Assembly: GCA_038326655.1 (NCBI GenBank)
Contig: JBBQKG010000008.1
Span: 1 to 64,000 of the forward strand
Reading direction: 5' to 3'
DNA from: JBBQKG01 sp038326655
Lineage (GTDB): Bacteria > Actinomycetota > Thermoleophilia > Solirubrobacterales > JBBDJG01
Length of the DNA stretch: 64,000 bases
Under the pieces are notes generated by a model, which was given only the letters and a program-made list of their open reading frames with translations, did no database searches and had not been told where the DNA came from. The translations under genes were made by a program, and so were the position numbers. Below are positions 25,357 through 33,802 of this stretch, in pieces (within the stretch, counting starts at the first letter, position 1; each line of letters starts with the position of its first letter).

Positions 25357-27447
25357 TCAAGCATCCGCGGCGGAATGCCGCATGAGCTGCTCCTGGAGGC
25401 TCATGCGGATCTCGCTCTCGGGCGCGGGCACGCGCGTCCACTTCCCACGCCGGTCGAGTGTCCACGAGTTGGTGTTGTCGGACAGCGCGAGGTCCAGCAC
25501 GAGCTTCAGCCGCTCGCGGATCTCCGGCGACTTGAGGGCCGCGAGCGCCTCCACGCGATGGTCGAGGTTGCGCTGCATCATGTCGGCGCTGCCGATGAAG
25601 ACCTCCTCGTCGCCGCCGTTCTCGAAGTAGAAGACCCGCGAGTGCTCGAGGAAGCGGCCGACGATGCTCCGCACCGTGACGTTCCCGCTCAGCCCCTTCA
25701 CCCCCGGCCGCAGCGTGCAGACGCTGCGAACTACCAGGTCCACCCGCACGCCTGCCTCCGATGCGGCGTAGAGCGCGTCCACGATCCCGACGTCGGAGAG
25801 GTTGTTCATCTTCATGATGATCCGGCCCGGCCGCTCGGGCGTCGAGAGAGCCGCCTCGCGCTCGATCATCGCGATCATGCGGGTACGCATGCCGTGCGGT
25901 GCGACGACCATGCAACGGTACTTCTTGTCACGTGAGAATCCGGTGATGTAGTTGAAGAGGTGCCCGACCTCGGCCGCGAGGTCGGGGTCCGCCGTGAAAA
26001 GCCCCATGTCCTCGTAGATCCGCGCCGTGATCGGGTTGTAGTTGCCCGTGCCCGTGTGGATGTACTGCCGCAGCTCTCCGCCCTCCTCGCGGACCACCAG
26101 GCAGAGCTTGCAGTGGGTCTTCAGACCGGAGAGGCCGTAGACCACGTGGCACCCCGCCTTCTCCAGCGTCCTCGCCCAGGCGATGTTCGCGCTCTCGTCG
26201 AAGCGCGCCTTGATCTCGACGAGCACCACCACCTGCTTGCCGCGCTCGGCGGCCTCGATCAGGGAGTTCACGATCGGGCTGCCGGCCGTGCGGTAGAGCG
26301 TCTGCTTGATCGCGAGCACGTCGGGGTCGGCCGCGGCCTCCTCGATGAAGCGCTGAACGCTCGTCACGAACGACTCGTATGGATAGTGGACGAGCACGTC
26401 GCGGTCTGCGATCACCTCGAACATATCGACCTCCTCGTCGACCAGCGAGAGGTCCGGATGGGTGACCGGTACATGTGGCTCGTCCTTGAGGTCGGGCCGG
26501 TCGATCGCGTGCAGCCCCCAGAGTCCCGCGAGGTCGAGCGGCGCCGGCAGCGTGAATACGTCGTCGTCGCTCATGTCGAGCTCGCTCATCAGGAGCTCGC
26601 GCACGTGCTGGGGCATGGTCTGCTCGACCTCGAGCCGCACCGCCGGGCTGAAGCGCCGCCTCGTCAGCTCCTCCTCGAGCGCCTCGAGCAGGTCGTCCGC
26701 CCGGTCGTCGATCTCCAGATCGGCGTTGCGCGTGACCCGGAAGGTGTGGTGCTCGACGATCTCCATGCCGGGGAACAGCTGGTCGAGGTTCGCAGCGATC
26801 ACCTCCTCGAGCGGCGTGAAGCAGCGGCCCTCCGAGAACGACACGAACCGCGGCAGCAGCGGCGGCACCTTGATCCGCGCGAAGTGGATGCGGCCGGCGG
26901 CCTGATCGCGCACGATCACGGCGAGGTTCAGCGACAGGTTCGAGATGTACGGGAACGGGCGGCCCGCATCCACGGCGAGCGGCGTCAGCACCGGGAAGAT
27001 CTTCTCCCGGAACATCGTGTTGAGCTCCTCGCGATTGGCCCGGTCGAGCTCGCTCCACCGCAAAACCCTGACCCCAGCCTCGCGAAGCGCGGGCATCATC
27101 TGCTCGCTGAAGACCCGGGCGTGTCGCTCGGCGAGCGGCACAACCTTGGCTGCAATCGCCGACAGCTGCTCGGTGGGCGTCAACCCGTCCGCCGAGCGCG
27201 TGCGGATTCCGGCCGCCGCCTGCTGCTTCAGGCCGGCCACCCGCACCTGGTAGAACTCGTCGTTGTTCGTGGCGAAGATCGCCAGGAACTTGGCCCTTTC
27301 GAGCAGCGGCGCGCTCGCCTCCTCGGCCAGCGCAAGCACACGTGCATTGAAGTCGATCTGGGAAAGCTCCCGGTTGAGGAAACGATCCTGGACCTGTTCG
27401 ATCTGCCCGCCGAGCCCGGGCTCGCCGAGGTCTCTGACGGTGCTCAC
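25357..27447 (-). CDS. ppk1: Polyphosphate kinase 1
   Basis: A 696-residue enzyme that makes polyphosphate from ATP. The N-terminal domain starts FLNRELSQIDFNARVLALAE. The head domain follows, and then two phospholipase-D-like halves that form the active site. The phospho-accepting His is in LSGLKTHCKL, and the second catalytic His in VGRFLEHSRVFYF. HTGTGNYNPITARIYEDMG is also diagnostic. The GTG start overlaps the regulator stop as GTGA. It is the main enzyme of an operon that also encodes polyphosphate-binding and nucleotide-cleaning proteins and is preceded by a candidate PHO box. Confidence 0.95.
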   Translation of the reverse strand: MSTVRDLGEPGLGGQIEQVQDRFLNRELSQIDFNARVLALAEEASAPLLERAKFLAIFATNNDEFYQVRVAGLKQQAAAGIRTRSADGLTPTEQLSAIAAKVVPLAERHARVFSEQMMPALREAGVRVLRWSELDRANREELNTMFREKIFPVLTPLAVDAGRPFPYISNLSLNLAVIVRDQAAGRIHFARIKVPPLLPRFVSFSEGRCFTPLEEVIAANLDQLFPGMEIVEHHTFRVTRNADLEIDDRADDLLEALEEELTRRRFSPAVRLEVEQTMPQHVRELLMSELDMSDDDVFTLPAPLDLAGLWGLHAIDRPDLKDEPHVPVTHPDLSLVDEEVDMFEVIADRDVLVHYPYESFVTSVQRFIEEAAADPDVLAIKQTLYRTAGSPIVNSLIEAAERGKQVVVLVEIKARFDESANIAWARTLEKAGCHVVYGLSGLKTHCKLCLVVREEGGELRQYIHTGTGNYNPITARIYEDMGLFTADPDLAAEVGHLFNYITGFSRDKKYRCMVVAPHGMRTRMIAMIEREAALSTPERPGRIIMKMNNLSDVGIVDALYAASEAGVRVDLVVRSVCTLRPGVKGLSGNVTVRSIVGRFLEHSRVFYFENGGDEEVFIGSADMMQRNLDHRVEALAALKSPEIRERLKLVLDLALSDNTNSWTLDRRGKWTRVPAPESEIRMSLQEQLMRHSAADA

Positions 27448-27854
27448 GAAGCCAGCGTACCAGCGTCCTCACGGGCAACCGCGAGGCTTGTTTCAGGTGA
27501 TCGCGACACCGTGAGTCGCTCCGGTAGGAAGCGGTAGCCGACGCCGAAATGCGTGTGGATGTAGGCCCAGCCCGGGGCCGCCGCATCGAGCTTTCGGCGC
27601 ACCTTTCGGACGAACACGTCGACGGATCGGTCCCTGGAGCTCATCTGCCTTCCCCAGACCCGCGTGTAGATCTCCGGCCTCGACACGACACGGTCCGGGC
27701 GTTCGGCGAGAACCAGGAAAGTTTGAAACTCTCGGACTGTCAGGCCGACCCGCGATCCGTTCGCGAGCAGCTCGAACTCCGATGCCCTGATCTCGAGGTT
27801 TGCGACGCGAAAGGCGTCTCGCCTGCTGCCCCCGATACGGCCCTCGCTCTCCAT
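27444..27854 (-). CDS. Receiverless winged-helix transcriptional regulator (OmpR/PhoB DNA-binding domain only)
   Basis: A 136-residue protein consisting of little more than a Trans_reg_C domain: LTVREFQTFLVLAE, RVVSRPEIYTRVWG and recognition helix RSVDVFVRKVRRKLD, then HTHFGVGYRF. No receiver domain precedes it. The frame upstream of the ATG at 27854 has no domain, and the promoter repeats lie there. The DNA-binding part is nearly identical in its last 35 residues to that of the full-length response regulator at 17153. It leads the ppk1 operon and probably binds the same repeats, including the box 38 bases upstream of its own start. Confidence 0.82.
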   Translation of the reverse strand: MESEGRIGGSRRDAFRVANLEIRASEFELLANGSRVGLTVREFQTFLVLAERPDRVVSRPEIYTRVWGRQMSSRDRSVDVFVRKVRRKLDAAAPGWAYIHTHFGVGYRFLPERLTVSRSPETSLAVAREDAGTLAS

Positions 27855-27891
27855 GACAGCGGCGACGCTACGACACGACCCCGGGCCCAGT

Positions 27892-27931
27892 GGTGAACGA
27901 CTGGTGACCAACTGGGAAAGTCTTGTTGACC
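27892..27931 (-). promoter_or_regulatory. Candidate PHO box upstream of the regulator-ppk1 operon
   Basis: Read on the minus strand, units in strict 11-base phase are GGTCAAC (27931-27925), a weak CTTTCCC (27920-27914), GGTCACC (27909-27903) and GTTCACC (27898-27892). The last is exactly the core of the actinobacterial PhoP box. The box ends 38 bases before the regulator ATG, a normal place for an activator site over the -35 region. Confidence 0.68.
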
Positions 27932-27969
27932 GCATTGCGGGCCCGCGACCGAAACAGCAAGCACCGGCG

Positions 27970-28938
27970 CTATCGGCGGGTGCGGCTGGGGTCCTGGCGC
28001 CGGCGTGCGAGCAGCGCGCTCGTCCCCCTGGCCGGCATGACGGTCGCGGGCGCGTCGCGTCCCCCGAGCAGCGAGGTGGCGAGGTCCCAGAGCGTCGTGG
28101 GGCTCGGCCGCAGGGCCGGGTGGATCTCCATCACGAGCGGCGCGTCGTGTGTCAGCAGCATCGGCGCGAGCGCCTCCCAGGGCACGTTGCCTGCGCCCGG
28201 GGCGAGGTGGAGGTCGAGCTGCAGAGGATCGACCGATGCGCTCTCCTGCCCCTTGCGGAGCCTGGCGCCGAAGTTGTCGTGCAGGTGGAACAACCGGACG
28301 CTGTCGAGCACCGGCTCCACGAGCACGGCGACCTCGACTCCCATGAAGCCCGCGACGACGTTTGCGTGCCCCACGTCGAGCAGCATGCCGACCGCCGGGC
28401 TGTCGACGCGGCGAAGCAGGTCGCGCACCGAGAGCGGATCGTGGCAGATGCTCGACCGCCCCGGGTACATGGGGCAAAGATTCTCGATGCAGACCGTGAT
28501 CCGCATCGCCTCGGCGGCGACCGCAAGACGGCGCAGCGCGCGCTCCTCGGCCCCGGTCTCGTTGCCGCGGCGCGGATAGTCGAGGGCGTGGTAGACGACA
28601 TAACGCGAGTCGATCTGCTGCGCGTACTCGAGCAGGCCTTCGAACGCGCGATCGTGGAGCGCGCTCCCCACCTTCAAGCTGGTCGGGCCGTGCACGACCG
28701 TGCACAGCTCCGTGACCTCGAGCGAGTGCCGCAGCGCGGTCGCGTGCCGCACCCCGTGGCGCGGGTCGGCGAGCATCTCCACCGGTGGCGTCGTGACCTG
28801 GACCCAGCGGAAGCCGGCCGCCTCGATCCCCTTGAGCGTGGCCCCTCCGGGCCACCATCCGTGGGGGACGTTCAGGCCGAGCCGGTGCTCGAGCCGCCTG
28901 CGCGCGTCGCCGAGAGATTGCATGTCTGAAGGTTGCAT
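27970..28938 (-). CDS. Sugar phosphate isomerase/epimerase-like TIM-barrel protein
   Basis: A 322-residue protein of the AP-endonuclease-2/xylose-isomerase-like superfamily. Metal-site stretches are visible: YVVYHALDYPRRG, ITVCIENLCP, VGMLLDVGHANVV, LFHLHDNFG and LVMEIHPA, which supply the usual Glu, Asp and His ligands. The exact reaction is unknown (isomerase, epimerase or phosphodiesterase). The start is uncertain between ATG 28938 and ATG 28923. A candidate PHO box lies 44 bases upstream and reads toward this gene, so it may be induced by phosphate starvation. Confidence 0.77.
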   Translation of the reverse strand: MQPSDMQSLGDARRRLEHRLGLNVPHGWWPGGATLKGIEAAGFRWVQVTTPPVEMLADPRHGVRHATALRHSLEVTELCTVVHGPTSLKVGSALHDRAFEGLLEYAQQIDSRYVVYHALDYPRRGNETGAEERALRRLAVAAEAMRITVCIENLCPMYPGRSSICHDPLSVRDLLRRVDSPAVGMLLDVGHANVVAGFMGVEVAVLVEPVLDSVRLFHLHDNFGARLRKGQESASVDPLQLDLHLAPGAGNVPWEALAPMLLTHDAPLVMEIHPALRPSPTTLWDLATSLLGGRDAPATVMPARGTSALLARRRQDPSRTRR

Positions 28939-28981
28939 GTCTCGAATATCGACGTTCGCAATTTGCGGCAAGTTGCGATTC

Positions 28982-29010
28982 CGTGACCCCGGTGTGAACG
29001 GCTCGTTAAC
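28982..29010 (-). promoter_or_regulatory. Candidate PHO box upstream of the TIM-barrel gene
   Basis: Three units in exact 11-base phase: on the minus strand GTTAACG (29010-29004), GTTCACA (28999-28993) and GGTCACG (28988-28982). The core and spacing match the other boxes in the window. They read toward the TIM-barrel gene at 28938, although the small protein gene at 29065 lies on the other side. Confidence 0.6.
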
Positions 29011-29064
29011 GGACCCCACCGGGACCCGACCTTTTGCGTTCTTTTGTTCTTGTAGAGTCCGCCC

Positions 29065-29289
29065 ATGAGCAGAATGCGGATCGTGGGAGCAGTACTCCTG
29101 CCGGCCGTGCTCTCGCTGGCACTGGCCTCGCCTGCGATCGCAGGCGAGGGCGGCGAGGGCCTCTACGGCAAGACCGACGACAAGGTGATCACCAACTTCG
29201 GCTTCGGCCTGATCGTCTTCTTCGTGCTGCTCGTGACCGTGCTGAGCCTGGCCCAGTCCTGGCTCGGCCGGCGCAAGGGCTCCAGGTAG
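29065..29289 (+). CDS. Hypothetical small exported membrane protein
   Basis: A 74-residue protein with an N-terminal signal-like helix (MRIVGAVLLPAVLSLALAS followed by PAIAG), a short Gly/Glu-rich stretch, and a second hydrophobic helix (LIVFFVLLVTVLSLAQSWL) ending in a basic tail GRRKGSR. The topology suggests either a cleaved type I protein or a two-helix membrane protein. I do not recognise the family. It is divergent from the TIM-barrel gene and could share the PHO box between them. Confidence 0.66.
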   Translation: MSRMRIVGAVLLPAVLSLALASPAIAGEGGEGLYGKTDDKVITNFGFGLIVFFVLLVTVLSLAQSWLGRRKGSR

Positions 29290-29339
29290 CCGTTCGCGGC
29301 CTGGCCGCGCGTCGCCCACGGCGTTAGGCTCCGCCTCGC

Positions 29340-30323
29340 ATGGCGGTCCTGGTCGAGGACATCACCTCCGCGCACGAGTCGTGGCAGCCCCCGAACCGAG
29401 CGGAGCAGTGGTCGGACTCGTTTTACTTCGGCGGCGGGGACGGCCGCGGGCTCGCCTTCTACTCGCGCGTCGGGCGCCGGCCGAACGAGGGTGTCACGGA
29501 GGGTGCGCTCGGCATCTGGCTTCCGGGCAGGGGCTTCCTCCTGAGCTTCGCGCGAACCGACCTCGGCGACGAGGTCCAGGCGGGGCCGGTGAGCTTTGGG
29601 TGCGCGCTGCCGCTGCGGCTGTGGGAGCTGCGCTTCGAAGGCACCGGGCGGCTCTTCGAGCGCGCCGAGCACGTCGCGACCGACCGGGATGCCTACACGA
29701 CGGTGGACGTGCACGCCGTCCTCACCTTCACCGCCTGGCACGACCCGCTCGCCTTTCGCTCGGGGCTCACCGACCGGGTCGCGAGCCGCCATTACGAGCA
29801 GCCCGGCTCGGTCGCCGGAACGATTGAGGTGGACGACGACCGGTTTCCTCTCGCGGGACAGGGAATGCGCGACCACTCGTGGGGCGTGCGCGACTGGCAG
29901 GCGGTCCCCTACTGGCGCTGGTTCGGCATGATCGCCGATCCGGACAACTTCCTGGTCCTGAACAACGTCGGCACCGCCGAGGGCGGCGAGGTCGCGGGCG
30001 GCTTCATGATGCGCGACGGCGTGCTCGCTCCGATCGCCAGCTGCGAGACCGAGTCCGAGCTCGACCCCGAGCTCGGCTGCCAGCGGTCGTTCACGGCGCG
30101 CGCACGGGATGCAGAGGGACGCGCTACCACGCTCAGCGGCCGTGCCGTGGAGGTTGCGCCGCTGCGACAGCGCCGCGACGGGCGCGTCACGCATGTCAAC
30201 GAGGGCCTCACCGAGTACGAGTGGGAAGGCCGGCGCGGCACCGGCATCTCCGAATACCTGACTCAAACAGGCCGGCCGTCCGCAAGCGGACGGCCGGGTG
30301 AGGCGCGGGACGACCGCTCTTGA
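29340..30323 (+). CDS. Lipocalin-like (DUF7064/CrtC-like) protein
   Basis: A 327-residue soluble beta-rich protein. The stretch GQGMRDHSWGVRDW, followed by YWRWFGMIAD, resembles the conserved core of the DUF7064/7065 and AttH/CrtC-like lipocalin-type proteins, whose activity is mostly unknown. The last 20 codons contain a perfect GC-rich hairpin. The stop overlaps the start of the M20 peptidase gene as TTGA, so it heads a four-gene run (this gene, peptidase, LLM oxidoreductase, alpha/beta hydrolase) that looks like a catabolic operon. Confidence 0.66.
   Translation: MAVLVEDITSAHESWQPPNRAEQWSDSFYFGGGDGRGLAFYSRVGRRPNEGVTEGALGIWLPGRGFLLSFARTDLGDEVQAGPVSFGCALPLRLWELRFEGTGRLFERAEHVATDRDAYTTVDVHAVLTFTAWHDPLAFRSGLTDRVASRHYEQPGSVAGTIEVDDDRFPLAGQGMRDHSWGVRDWQAVPYWRWFGMIADPDNFLVLNNVGTAEGGEVAGGFMMRDGVLAPIASCETESELDPELGCQRSFTARARDAEGRATTLSGRAVEVAPLRQRRDGRVTHVNEGLTEYEWEGRRGTGISEYLTQTGRPSASGRPGEARDDRS
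30272..30297 (+). other. Perfect 12-bp hairpin inside the 3' end of a coding region
   Basis: CCGGCCGTCCGC and its exact complement are separated by AA, and lie within the last 18 codons of the lipocalin-like gene, about 25 bases before the coupled TTG start of the peptidase gene. It could slow ribosomes or cause partial termination between the two genes. There is no T tract. Confidence 0.4.
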
Positions 30324-31660
30324 CCATCACGGCGGGAGATACCTCAGACATTTGGCAGCGGCCGGCCGAGCTGCTTCAGCGGCTGATTCGCTTCGATACC
30401 ACCAATCCGCCCGGCAACGAGGGCGAGTGCATCGCGTTCGTCGAGGGACTGCTGCACGAGGCCGGCCTCGAGACCTCCACCCGTTCCCGCGCCCCCGAGC
30501 GGCCGAACCTGATCGCGCGCATGCGAGGCCGCGGCACGGCGCCGCCGCTGCTGCTCTATGGGCACGTGGACGTCGTCACGACCGCCGGGCAGAGCTGGCA
30601 GCACGAGCCGTTCGCGGGCGCCGAACACGACGGCTTCGTGTGGGGCCGCGGTGCGGTCGACATGAAGGGCGGCGTCGCGATGATGCTGGCGGCCTTTCTG
30701 CGCGCGCGTGCGGAGGGCCTCGAGCCGGCCGGCGACGTGATCTTCTGCGCCCTTGCCGACGAGGAGAACATGAGCCGGTACGGCGCCGAGTGGCTGGTCC
30801 GGGAGCACGGCGGTCTGTTCGAGAGCGTCCGCTACGCGCTCGGCGAGTTCGGCGGCTTCTCGATGCACCAGTCGGGACGCCGCTTCTACCCGATCCAGGT
30901 CGCGGAGAAGCAGGTCTGCACCCTGAGGGCGACCGTGCGCGGGCCTGGCGGACACGGCTCGATGCCGCTCTCCGGAGGCACGATTGCGAGGCTCGCGCAA
31001 ATGCTCCAGCGCCTCGACCGGCGGCCGCTGCCGGTGCACGTCACCCCGGTCGCGCGCCGGATGCTCGAGACGATGGCGGACCGGGTTCCGCGCGCACAGG
31101 GCCTCGTGCTCCGGCAGCTGCTGCGACCGCAGGTCGCCGGGCTCGCGCTTCGGCGCCTCGGCGATCGTGCGCGCATGACGGGCGCGATGCTCCGCCACAC
31201 CGCGACGCCGACGATCATCGAGACCTCGAAGAAGTTCAACGTGATCCCGAGCGAGATCGACGTCACCCTCGACGGGCGCATCCTGCCCGGCTTCGCGCCG
31301 GAGGACCTGCTGCGCGAGCTGCGACCTGTGATCGGCGACGACGTGGAGCTGGAGATCGTGCTCTACGACGAGGGCCCGCCCGCCCCGGACTTCGGGATGT
31401 TCGACACCCTCGCGAACGTCCTCGAGCAGGCCGACCCGGGCGGGATCGCGCTGCCGCTGCTAATGCCGGGCGTGACCGACGCGCGCTTCTTTGCCCGCCT
31501 CGGCATCCAGACCTACGGCTTCACGCCGCTGAAGCTGCCGAAGGGCTTCAACTTCTGGGAGGGCGTGCACGGCGCGGACGAACGGGTCCCGGTGGAGGGC
31601 GTCGAGTTTGGTGCGAACGCCGTCTACCGGGCAATCGAGCGGTTCGGCGAGGCGCGCTGA
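30320..31660 (+). CDS. M20 family metallopeptidase (first copy)
   Basis: A 446-residue M20/ArgE/DapE-type amidohydrolase with two-metal motifs YGHVDVV, GRGAVDMKGG and CALADEENM, and a dimerisation domain from about residue 200 (GPGGHGSMP). It cleaves an amide bond in a peptide or N-acyl amino acid. The start is a TTG overlapping the previous stop (TTGA). A second M20 gene lies at 43166. The two share general layout but are not recent duplicates. Confidence 0.87.
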   Translation: MTITAGDTSDIWQRPAELLQRLIRFDTTNPPGNEGECIAFVEGLLHEAGLETSTRSRAPERPNLIARMRGRGTAPPLLLYGHVDVVTTAGQSWQHEPFAGAEHDGFVWGRGAVDMKGGVAMMLAAFLRARAEGLEPAGDVIFCALADEENMSRYGAEWLVREHGGLFESVRYALGEFGGFSMHQSGRRFYPIQVAEKQVCTLRATVRGPGGHGSMPLSGGTIARLAQMLQRLDRRPLPVHVTPVARRMLETMADRVPRAQGLVLRQLLRPQVAGLALRRLGDRARMTGAMLRHTATPTIIETSKKFNVIPSEIDVTLDGRILPGFAPEDLLRELRPVIGDDVELEIVLYDEGPPAPDFGMFDTLANVLEQADPGGIALPLLMPGVTDARFFARLGIQTYGFTPLKLPKGFNFWEGVHGADERVPVEGVEFGANAVYRAIERFGEAR

Positions 31661-31662
31661 GC

Positions 31663-32622
31663 ATGCCGCCGCATGTGCGCTGGGCGCTCACGCTGCCGTT
31701 CACGGGCGTGCCGCTCCGGGAACATCGCGCGCTCGTCGAGGGCGCCGAGGCGGTCGGCTTCGACGACCTGTGGTCGGGTGAGACGTCCGGCCCTGACGGC
31801 TTCACCCCGCTTGCCCTGGCGGCCGCCTGGACCGAGCGGGTGCGGCTCGGCACCGGCGTCGTGAACGCGTTCACGCGCGGGCCGGCGGTCCTGGCGCAGC
31901 ACGCCGCCGCGCTCCAGGACGCCTCGGGAGGACGTTTCTGCCTCGGCATCGGGTCCTCTTCAGACGTGATCGTCGAACGCTGGAACCAGATTCCCTTCGA
32001 GCAGCCCCTGACCCGGGTCCGCGAGACGGTCGAAACACTCCGCACCGTGCTGGCGGGAGAGCGCGGCCCCGGCGGCTTCAAGCTCGAGACGCCGCCGGAG
32101 ATCCCACCTCCGATCTACATCGCGGCGCTGCGGGAGCGGATGCTGCGCCTGGGCGGCGCCGCCGGCGACGGCACCTTCGTGAACTTCCTGCCGCTCTCGG
32201 CCGTCGAGCGCGTGCTCGCCGAGATCCACGCGGGCGAGCGGGAGGCGGGCAAGGAAGAGGGAAGCTCGGATGTCCTCTGCCGCTTCTTCTGCATCCCCGA
32301 GACCTTTGCGGAGGGGCTTCCCCTGGCGCGCTGGATGTTTGCGGCCTACGCCACCGTGCCGGTCTACGAGGCGTTCTTCCGGTGGCTGGGCTTCGGTGAC
32401 GCGATCGGCCCGATGGTCGATGCGTGGCGAGCCGGGGACCGGGAAGGCGCCCGGGAGGCCGCGCCGGCGGAGCTGATCCGCGAGATCTTCGTGTTCGGCG
32501 ACGGCCGGCAGCAAAAGCTGCGGCTCGGCGAGTTCGTCCAGGCGGGGATCACCACGCCGGTGCTCACACCGATCACGTCACCGGAGCGGCTCCCCGCGAT
32601 GATCGACGAGCTCGCACCGTGA
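31663..32622 (+). CDS. LLM class F420-dependent oxidoreductase
   Basis: A 319-residue (alpha/beta)8-barrel flavin/F420 oxidoreductase of the luciferase-like monooxygenase superfamily. GFDDLWSGETSGPDGFTPLA, the loop VRLGTGVVNAFTRGPAVLAQ and GRFCLGIGSSSDVIVE are typical of F420-dependent members. It follows the peptidase gene by two bases, and its stop overlaps the hydrolase gene start. The substrate is unknown. Its presence supports an F420-producing actinobacterium. Confidence 0.87.
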   Translation: MPPHVRWALTLPFTGVPLREHRALVEGAEAVGFDDLWSGETSGPDGFTPLALAAAWTERVRLGTGVVNAFTRGPAVLAQHAAALQDASGGRFCLGIGSSSDVIVERWNQIPFEQPLTRVRETVETLRTVLAGERGPGGFKLETPPEIPPPIYIAALRERMLRLGGAAGDGTFVNFLPLSAVERVLAEIHAGEREAGKEEGSSDVLCRFFCIPETFAEGLPLARWMFAAYATVPVYEAFFRWLGFGDAIGPMVDAWRAGDREGAREAAPAELIREIFVFGDGRQQKLRLGEFVQAGITTPVLTPITSPERLPAMIDELAP

Positions 32623-33443
32623 TCGAGGAGCGGCGTGTCCTGGTCCCCGGGGGCTCGACGCGCACCCTCGAGGTCGACGGCGCACGGCCAGAGCACCCGG
32701 TCCTCCTGATCCACGGCAATCCCAGCAATGCCGAGGACTGGATCCCCTTCCTCGAGCGGCTCGAGGGGCGACGGCACTCGATCGCGCCGGACCTGCTCGG
32801 CTGGGGGAAGTCGGAGCGGCCCGCCTCCTTTCGCTTCACGATGGACGCGCTTGCGGGCTGGATCGGCGACCTGATCGACGCCCTCGGAATCGCACGCTTC
32901 GACCTCGTCGTGCACGATTGGGGCTCTGTCGCGCTGCTCACCGCCGTCGACCGTCCCAGGGCGGTCGAGCGCATCGTCGTGATCGACACGGTGCCGTTGA
33001 TGCCCGAGTACCGGTGGCACTGGATCGCACGCCTGTGGCGGCGGCGCGGCGTCGGGGAGCTGCTGAACGCGACCATGTCACGTTTCGGGACGCGCCAGCT
33101 GCTCCGGCAGGCGACCACTCGCAAGGAGGTGCGCCCGGAGCTGGCCGACACGATCCACGACCACCTCGACCGCGGCACCAAGCGCGCGATCCTGGAGCTC
33201 TACCGGGATGCCGATCCGGAGAAGTTCGCGCCCGTGGAAAGGGCGCTCGGGAGCCTCACCGGCCCGGCGCTCGTGGTCTGGGGAGACGAGGATCCCTACA
33301 TCGGGGGTGAGTTCGCAGACCGCATCGCGGGCGCGCTCGGCGGCGAGGCACGGGTCGAACACGTCGTGGGCGCTGGCCACTGGCCCTGGCTCGACCGCCC
33401 TGAGGTGGTCGACACGGTCGTCGACTTCCTGGCCCCGCGCTAG
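32619..33443 (+). CDS. Alpha/beta hydrolase, haloalkane dehalogenase/epoxide hydrolase-like
   Basis: A 274-residue hydrolase. The oxyanion loop is HGNPSNAEDW, and the nucleophile elbow reads VVHDWGS with Asp100 rather than Ser, which is characteristic of haloalkane dehalogenases and epoxide hydrolases. The acid is probably in WGDEDPY and the base His in GAGHWPWLD. The GTG at 32619 overlaps the previous stop. It is the last gene of the four-gene run and is followed by a strong hairpin. Confidence 0.84.
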   Translation: MIEERRVLVPGGSTRTLEVDGARPEHPVLLIHGNPSNAEDWIPFLERLEGRRHSIAPDLLGWGKSERPASFRFTMDALAGWIGDLIDALGIARFDLVVHDWGSVALLTAVDRPRAVERIVVIDTVPLMPEYRWHWIARLWRRRGVGELLNATMSRFGTRQLLRQATTRKEVRPELADTIHDHLDRGTKRAILELYRDADPEKFAPVERALGSLTGPALVVWGDEDPYIGGEFADRIAGALGGEARVEHVVGAGHWPWLDRPEVVDTVVDFLAPR

Positions 33444-33450
33444 CCGAAGC

Positions 33451-33482
33451 GACCCGGCCGCCCCTTGCGAGGCGGCCGGGTC
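33451..33482. terminator. Strong GC hairpin between converging genes
   Basis: A perfect 12-bp stem (GACCCGGCCGCC with its complement) around an 8-base loop, 8 bases after the hydrolase stop and 47 bases before the end of the converging small gene. It can serve both directions. There is no T tract, as is common in high-GC actinobacteria. Confidence 0.6.
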
Positions 33483-33528
33483 GATCCGGGGAGATGTATG
33501 AGGTGTGAAGCTTGCCGCGGTCCGGCCG

Positions 33529-33726
33529 CTACGGCCAGACGAGGCCCGCGTAGATCGTCTTGTCGACCTCTGAGTCGAGATCGTCCGACTGCTCCTGTGC
33601 CGCCGGGTAGGCGACCACGGGATAGAACGCGCCGAGCTCGGACAGCAACGACTCGTCGTCCGGCACGGGCGGGTCCGTCTCGTCCAGCAGGGCGGTCGGG
33701 TCCGGTTGGGCCCAATTCTCTCTCAT
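33529..33726 (-). CDS. Hypothetical 65-residue acidic protein with an upstream PHO box
   Basis: A small acidic protein (about 15 Asp/Glu against 2 Lys/Arg), beginning MRENWAQPDPTALLDETD and ending DKTIYAGLVWP. It has no signal peptide, cysteine or membrane segment and matches no family I know. GAGGGAAGG stands eight bases before the ATG, a good ribosome binding site, which argues for a real gene. Three 11-base PHO-box units lie 77-105 bases upstream and read toward it, so it may be a phosphate-starvation protein. A ribosomally made peptide precursor is possible, but no modifying enzyme is adjacent. Confidence 0.58.
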   Translation of the reverse strand: MRENWAQPDPTALLDETDPPVPDDESLLSELGAFYPVVAYPAAQEQSDDLDSEVDKTIYAGLVWP

Positions 33727-33802
33727 GGGCGTGCCTTCCCTCGTAGTTACCGTCGTAGGTTGCGGGGTCACAGGTGAAGTTAGGCACGTTTCCTTAGAGC
33801 CC

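Noticed and set aside
25960..27537. 525-codon plus-strand open frame opposite ppk1
   Set aside because: Antisense shadow. ppk1 on the other strand has full family motifs.
29295..29309. CGCGGCC...GGCCGCG hairpin after the 74-residue protein gene
   Set aside because: The loop would be one base, so the effective stem is short. Weak evidence for a terminator.
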